NCBI RefSeq assembly: GCF_001721045.1
Contig: NZ_MDER01000066.1
Location: 1-56,652, forward strand
Direction: 5' to 3'
Source: Paenibacillus nuruki
GTDB lineage: Bacteria > Bacillota > Bacilli > Paenibacillales > Paenibacillaceae
DNA: 56,652 nt
Numbering within the stretch: position 1 is the first letter of the stretch; every line of letters begins with the position of its first letter. Shown piece after piece: positions 52,445-56,652 of the stretch. The notes under the pieces were generated by a model that was given only the letters and a program-made list of their open reading frames with translations, ran no database searches and was not told where the DNA came from. Position numbers and translations under genes: made by a program.

Positions 52445-54136
52445 ATGGAAAATAAAAAAGATCTTCGTATTCGAAGCAAGGTAATCAGTGAAGGAGCTAA
52501 CCGCGTACCGAACAGAGCGATGCTACGTGCTGTTGGTTTTCAAGATGAGGATTTTAAAAAGCCAATGATCGGTATAGCGAGTACGTGGAGTGAAGTAACA
52601 CCATGTAATATGCATATTAATGATTTGGCAGTACAAGCGAAACAAGGCGCACGTAATAACGGCGGTGCTCCATTGATTTTCAATACGATTACCGTGTCTG
52701 ATGGGATCTCGATGGGTCATGGCGGGATGTTGTTCTCACTACCAAGCCGGGAAGCTATTGCTGATTCGATTGAAATTGTGACCGGAGCTGAGCGTTTTGA
52801 CGGCGTGGTTGCGATCGGTGGTTGTGATAAGAATACGCCTGCATGTCTGATGGCTATTGGACGGATGAACATTCCTTCCGTGTATGTATATGGAGGAACT
52901 ATTCAACCCGGTAAACTCGATGGTAAAGATGTAGATATCGTTTCGGCTTTTGAAGCAGTAGGACAATATCAAGATGGTAAAATAACAGAGGAACAGCTGC
53001 ATAAAGTTGAATGTAGCGTATGCCCGGGTCCAGGGGCTTGTGGCGGCATGTATACCGCTAATACGATGGCAGCAGCGGCAGAAGCACTGGGCATGTGTTT
53101 ACCTGGTTCTTCTTCGACATCAGCTATTTCAGCAGATAAAGCTTTGGAATGTGAAGCAGCCGGTAAACAGGTCATCTCACTTCTTGAACAGGAAATCTAT
53201 CCAAGAGACATTATGACCAAGAAAGCATTTGAGAATGCGATCACCGTTGTTATGGCTCTAGGGGGTTCAACCAATGCGTTTCTCCATCTGCTAGCTATTG
53301 CACACTCGGTAGAAGTAGATCTAACCTTGGATGATTTCGAGCGCATTCGCTTGCGTGTTCCTCATTTGGCGGATCTGAAGCCAAGTGGTCAATATGTAAT
53401 GCAGGATTTGAATGATATTGGCGGCGTTGCAGGAGTAATGAAGCTATTACTTGCTGGAGGATTACTTCATGGAGATTGCCTGACAGTAACAGGTAAAACG
53501 TTAGCAGAGAATTTAGCGGAATCTGCTCCACTTCAGAATGATCAAGAGATTATACGACCGCTTAATAATCCACTCAAGCCCAATGGACCACTGGTTGTAC
53601 TTCGAGGAAACCTCGCTCCTGAAGGTGCTGTTGCCAAAATGTCAGGCATGAAGATTCAGAAGTTCTCCGGTCCGACCAAGGTTTACGACAGCGAAGATGA
53701 AGCGACAGTAGCAATTATGAATGATGAAATTAAAGAAGGAGACGTCGTGGTTATACGCTATTGTGGTCCGAAGGGTGGACCTGGTATGCCTGAGATGCTT
53801 TCCGTTACAGCACTCATCGTAGGAAAAGGACTTGGTGGGAAAGTCGCCCTCATCACAGATGGTCGATTCTCGGGTGGTTCACATGGATTTGTAGTCGGCC
53901 ATGTATCACCTGAAGCACAAGTAGGCGGACCAATCGGTTTGCTGCAAAATGGGGACATTATTACGATCGATAGTGATATCCAGGAGATGAAAGTTGAGGT
54001 ATCAGAAGAGGAGTTAGCCACTCGAGCGCAAGCGTGGATACAACCGCCGCTGAAAGTAAAATCCGGTGTACTTGCCAAATATGCCAAATTAGTTTCTTCT
54101 GCTTCTAAAGGGGCAGTAACTGATTTGATGGAATAG
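52445..54136 (+). CDS. ilvD: Dihydroxy-acid dehydratase family protein
   Basis: 563 residues; GAGGAG before ATG 52445. IlvD/Edd fold with the three iron-sulfur Cys: [22 protein letters not shown] and [16 protein letters not shown], then [15 protein letters not shown] and the C-terminal [22 protein letters not shown]. Length and start ([25 protein letters not shown]) match IlvD of valine/isoleucine synthesis rather than Edd (about 600) or sugar-acid dehydratases. No other ilv gene and no T-box are present, and it is paired with an FCD-type regulator, so a role with a diet-derived acid remains possible. Confidence 0.9.
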   Translation: MENKKDLRIRSKVISEGANRVPNRAMLRAVGFQDEDFKKPMIGIASTWSEVTPCNMHINDLAVQAKQGARNNGGAPLIFNTITVSDGISMGHGGMLFSLPSREAIADSIEIVTGAERFDGVVAIGGCDKNTPACLMAIGRMNIPSVYVYGGTIQPGKLDGKDVDIVSAFEAVGQYQDGKITEEQLHKVECSVCPGPGACGGMYTANTMAAAAEALGMCLPGSSSTSAISADKALECEAAGKQVISLLEQEIYPRDIMTKKAFENAITVVMALGGSTNAFLHLLAIAHSVEVDLTLDDFERIRLRVPHLADLKPSGQYVMQDLNDIGGVAGVMKLLLAGGLLHGDCLTVTGKTLAENLAESAPLQNDQEIIRPLNNPLKPNGPLVVLRGNLAPEGAVAKMSGMKIQKFSGPTKVYDSEDEATVAIMNDEIKEGDVVVIRYCGPKGGPGMPEMLSVTALIVGKGLGGKVALITDGRFSGGSHGFVVGHVSPEAQVGGPIGLLQNGDIITIDSDIQEMKVEVSEEELATRAQAWIQPPLKVKSGVLAKYAKLVSSASKGAVTDLME

Positions 54137-54142
54137 AATATA

Positions 54143-54183
54143 AAACAAAAGCAGCCGATCATGATAATCGGCTGCTTTTGTTT
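54143..54183. terminator. Strong terminator after ilvD
   Basis: AAACAAAAGCAGCCGAT and ATCGGCTGCTTTTGTTT, perfect 17-bp stem. After it, up to 54343, no complete gene is seen; the - strand reads IVTGIIFRYLVQEDKD from about 54284, a possible remnant. Confidence 0.92.
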
Positions 54184-54343
54184 ATTTCCGATTCTTCCAG
54201 TGCTACTTGTAGGATGATTACTTGAGAATCCTTATCTTCTTGTACGAGATAGCGAAAGATGATGCCAGTAACAATTTTTTGTCATTGAAGTCGAGTGTGA
54301 AAAATTCGGAGAATATGATGAAATCGTGCATAAGCCATTCTAT

Positions 54344-54628
54344 CTAAAGTAAGGAAAGCAACGATGTATAGCGAGGGTTTCTAAGCCCAATCGCTATAAG
54401 AGCTTCTTGTAATTCATAGTCAAAATCATTCGAATCAATGCGTCCTAACTCAGGAGGATGTAATAAAATATCAATTAAAATATCGAACGAATCGTCTCCA
54501 AAAGTATCATAGATATCCGTTTGCATTTTAAGAAAATCCTCATAGGAATCCATTTTTTGGAATGGCCCAATTCCATCGCATAAATGTTTGATACCCTTTA
54601 CAATTGTATCTCTGTCGTTTCTTATCAT
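54344..54628 (-). CDS. Small orphan protein of unknown function
   Basis: 94 residues; AAAAGGAG precedes ATG 54628. Acidic and helical (MQTDIYDTFGDDSFDILIDILLHPPELGRIDSNDFDYELQEALIAIGLRNPRY). The motif-free HEAT-like rhythm of its C-terminus (EALIAIG) recalls small immunity or scaffold proteins but no family can be named. It is an isolated gene in a remnant-rich stretch between ilvD and the paralogue pair at 55 kb. Confidence 0.55.
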   Translation of the reverse strand: MIRNDRDTIVKGIKHLCDGIGPFQKMDSYEDFLKMQTDIYDTFGDDSFDILIDILLHPPELGRIDSNDFDYELQEALIAIGLRNPRYTSLLSLL

Positions 54629-54831
54629 ATATAAATCTCCTTTTAACGTACTATTCTTTCATTACATCTACTTATATTTATTATATTTATAAACGTTTAG
54701 TAATGAATAGCAGGGAAGGGAGATGAAGAAATTAATGTTCCTCTCTAGAAAGAAGCTATTAACATGAGAGATCAAGCGTTTCCAAATACAGCCCTCAAGT
54801 GTAGTATGGATTATAAGCAAACAACTTACGT

Positions 54832-54933
54832 CTAATGCCATCTAGGAGCAAAATCTTCAGATAATACAATTCCTTTAGGAACAAGTGTGAGATCATTTTC
54901 TTCTAGTCTATTGAAGTACACTAAGCTGAAAGT
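54832..54933 (-). pseudogene. C-terminal gene remnant
   Basis: On the - strand 33 sense codons between a TAA and a TAG read TFSLVYFNRLEENDLTLV, then PKGIVLSEDFAPRWH, a convincing protein C-terminus with no start or upstream part. The remainder of 54629-55028 shows no coding or hairpin structure I can support. Confidence 0.4.
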
Positions 54934-55028
54934 TTACACTATATATGGTGATTATAAGAATCTACTAACACAATGGATCTTCGATGATTCATTATAGTTA
55001 GCTATTCATTATATAAGGAGAGATTTAA

Positions 55029-55838
55029 TTGAAATCTAAAAAAGAAATGATAAAAAGAAAAGCGCTCATTTTCATTGCATTTACTATAGGGCTATATATC
55101 ATTTTGAATATTATTTTTGTAGGTTACCCTTCTATTATTGTAAGGGGTGTGTTTACAGAATTCACTAAGCATGATTTCATAGCAAAAAAAGAAATGTTAG
55201 GATATCTTTCTGAGAAATACAATGAGTCTTTTGAAGTTGTAGATTTAGATAGTGCATTTTTAGAGACTGATTATATTGGTAGCGTCGCTCCGTCTTCTAA
55301 CAAATCTGAAATTTTTACTGTTATAGGAACACCTATTAAGAATGCAAATCTTCATTACAAATATATAGATAATTACATGAAAATTAAATGGAAAAAAGAA
55401 GTATGTACAGATATTGATCCTCTTTTAAATAAATATTTGTCTAGCAAATCTTATGGAGAAATAGAATTACCTAATCTAACTGATTATAGTCTTTACGATA
55501 ATACGACCTTACCATTCAAAACATTCCAAAAGATGCAACCTAATATTGCGGAAATAAATATTGTACTTGTTTATACATTAAACAAGAGGAAAGAAAAAGA
55601 ATATATTTCAGAAGTTAATCAGTTCATTATTCAATTAAAAAAAAGCGAAATAAAAAATATTTCATTAGAGTTGTATTTAATAGATGCTCAACATTTTAAA
55701 AGTACGAAGGAAGTTAAATCTCTCATTAAAAAGTCTGGAGTGTATCCATTTTTGTCTGAGTATTCATTCGGGATTATTAAGCAAGCTCAATTTGATATAC
55801 ATCAAAACTATAATCTTAATCAAATACTTGGAGGTTAG
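55029..55838 (+). CDS. Membrane-anchored protein, paralogue 1
   Basis: 269 residues from TTG 55029; AAGGAGAG 6 nt upstream. A basic N-terminus (MKSKKEMIKRK) and one membrane helix (about 12-33) anchor an external domain of about 235 residues, Lys/Tyr/Ile-rich. EMLGYLSEKYNESFEVVDLD, DNYMKIKWKKEVCTDIDPLLNKYL, and the late ELYLIDAQHFKSTKEVKSLIKKSG have counterparts in the next gene. No enzyme motif. Probably one operon with paralogue 2, whose ribosome site overlaps this stop codon. Confidence 0.7.
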   Translation: MKSKKEMIKRKALIFIAFTIGLYIILNIIFVGYPSIIVRGVFTEFTKHDFIAKKEMLGYLSEKYNESFEVVDLDSAFLETDYIGSVAPSSNKSEIFTVIGTPIKNANLHYKYIDNYMKIKWKKEVCTDIDPLLNKYLSSKSYGEIELPNLTDYSLYDNTTLPFKTFQKMQPNIAEINIVLVYTLNKRKEKEYISEVNQFIIQLKKSEIKNISLELYLIDAQHFKSTKEVKSLIKKSGVYPFLSEYSFGIIKQAQFDIHQNYNLNQILGG

Positions 55839-55842
55839 TATA

Positions 55843-56565
55843 TTGTCATCAAAGAAAAAAAAGTGGTTTATTATTAGTTTACTTGTGCTTATTTTTATAG
55901 CATATAGAACGGCTTATCCGTTTATAAGAGAATATCAAGAGGCTAACGTCACTAAAGAAACTCAGCAATATCTTTTCAATAAATATCAAGAAAAATTTGT
56001 CGTAACTGATATTAGAAAAGAACCTCTTATGCAGAAATACTATTTAGTCGCAGCTCGTGCAGAAGACCCTGATATTAATTTTAATGTTATCAGAAGTATT
56101 GATAAACCTTTTGTTTATCAAGATGACTATATAGCAGAAAAGTGGTACTGGCAATCAAGTATGATATTAAAACCAATTCTAGATAGAAATATTAAACAAA
56201 CAGGTTATTCTTTTATAATAAATCAACGTTTTCAGACAGAAGAATATAAAGAGATTAATGAAGATTTTATAAAAGCTCAAGTTCTTCACCCAGAACTTTC
56301 TCAAGTCTCACTTTATATTTTATATATTATAAATAAAGGAGAGGAATCAAAATATAAGTCTACAATTGATAACTTAGTAAGTGATATTAAAAAAAGAAAC
56401 ATCAAAAGTTTATTATTAAAAGTTGAGTTCTATGATTTATCTAAATATGAAAACAAAGATGATTTTGAGAAACACTTAAAAAAAATTAAAAATCCAACAT
56501 TATTTTCTATGCATAAGGAAAAAACATTGCTTAAAAAATATAACATTAAAATAGATAATACTTAA
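55843..56565 (+). CDS. Membrane-anchored protein, paralogue 2
   Basis: 240 residues from TTG 55843. GGAGG at 55830-55834 overlaps the preceding stop, so the long frame upstream of TTG is not coding. It repeats the layout of paralogue 1: SSKKKKWFIISLLVLIFIAYRTAYPFI (anchor), QQYLFNKYQEKFVVTDIR, DDYIAEKWYWQSSMILKPILDR, and KVEFYDLSKYENKDDFEKHLKKIKN. Tandem duplication of a small surface protein is evident by eye at low identity. Function unknown. Confidence 0.7.
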   Translation: MSSKKKKWFIISLLVLIFIAYRTAYPFIREYQEANVTKETQQYLFNKYQEKFVVTDIRKEPLMQKYYLVAARAEDPDINFNVIRSIDKPFVYQDDYIAEKWYWQSSMILKPILDRNIKQTGYSFIINQRFQTEEYKEINEDFIKAQVLHPELSQVSLYILYIINKGEESKYKSTIDNLVSDIKKRNIKSLLLKVEFYDLSKYENKDDFEKHLKKIKNPTLFSMHKEKTLLKKYNIKIDNT

Positions 56566-56585
56566 ATTATGAGGAGGAAACAAAA

Positions 56586-56652
56586 TAGCAACAGATTTAG
56601 AATACTTAGAACTGGCTGAGAATCCATAGGAAACTGATAAAACTCAACTTTT
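56586..56652 (+). CDS. Start of a further gene, apparent ATA start and in-frame TAG
   Basis: GAGGAGG (56571-56577) is followed by ATA-GCA-ACA-GAT at 56586, reading (M)ATDLEYLELAENP, then TAG at 56628, then ETDKTQL to the window end. If ATA were ATG and TAG were TGG, both single G/A differences, a normal gene would start here. As written it is either a pseudogene, an unusual start with a 14-residue peptide, or affected by base errors. Third gene of the 55-kb operon. Confidence 0.35.

Noticed and set aside
52445-54136. T-box or valine leader before ilvD
   Set aside because: Only 17 nt separate ilvD from the upstream gene, and the promoter region shows no T-box core or long leader.

Overview
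The window reads as chromosome of a low-GC, spore-forming Gram-positive of the Paenibacillus type. The evidence is a CotF-like spore coat gene, a large SLH-anchored surface protein, secreted plant-cell-wall hydrolases under CcpA-type cre sites, strong GGAGG ribosome sites and U-tailed hairpin terminators. No tRNA, rRNA, CRISPR array, insertion sequence or phage gene was seen. The genus is an inference from gene content.

Region 1 (1-8.4 kb) is an accessory array, all on the + strand. It holds small orphan genes (one Imm35/YrhB-like, one three-TM protein, several unrecognised), an aminoglycoside-phosphotransferase-family kinase of clearly higher GC, a stump of a second kinase, a serine hydrolase of the beta-lactamase fold and a Pol-beta-type nucleotidyltransferase. 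Between the genes lie at least six copies of a hairpin-forming element with the core GTGAATACAGGAACGTTA. In three copies the 5' stem arm changes together with the 3' arm. This cassette-plus-hairpin layout is the most unusual thing in the window.

Region 2 (8.5-31 kb) is metabolic. It starts with a secreted GH30/ricin-type lectin enzyme. Then come an aldehyde-type oxidoreductase regulon (ADH, TetR, AraC_N regulator, two aldo-keto reductases, cupin, further TetR regulators) and a flavoprotein oxidase. Two coat proteins and a disulfide-reductase homologue with no active-site His follow. A glycoside-oxidation block (RpiR regulator, two Gfo/Idh/MocA dehydrogenases, GH43, AraC regulator, xylose-isomerase-like protein) and an SDR/TetR operon with three operators complete it. 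A 29-bp identical sequence upstream of both aldo-keto reductase units suggests one regulator serves both.

Region 3 (31-46 kb) holds XynD-type GH43-CBM6 and a GH16 lichenase, NADP-glutamate dehydrogenase, an NCS2/AzgA purine permease, a glycoamylase-like secreted protein, a TetR/alpha-beta hydrolase pair and the SLH surface protein. The SLH gene has an intrinsic terminator between promoter and start, with a competing hairpin, so it is probably attenuated.

Region 4 (46-56.6 kb) has a CPBP-family membrane protein and a divergent Cys-rich regulator with an MFS exporter and macrolide-type glycosyltransferase (probable drug inactivation and efflux). It continues with a truncated GNAT, a FadR-type regulator with ilvD, and a second accessory patch with gene remnants and tandem membrane-anchored paralogues. 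Several genes with strong Shine-Dalgarno sequences appear to start at ATA, ATC or CTG. All calls come from reading the sequence; no searches were run.
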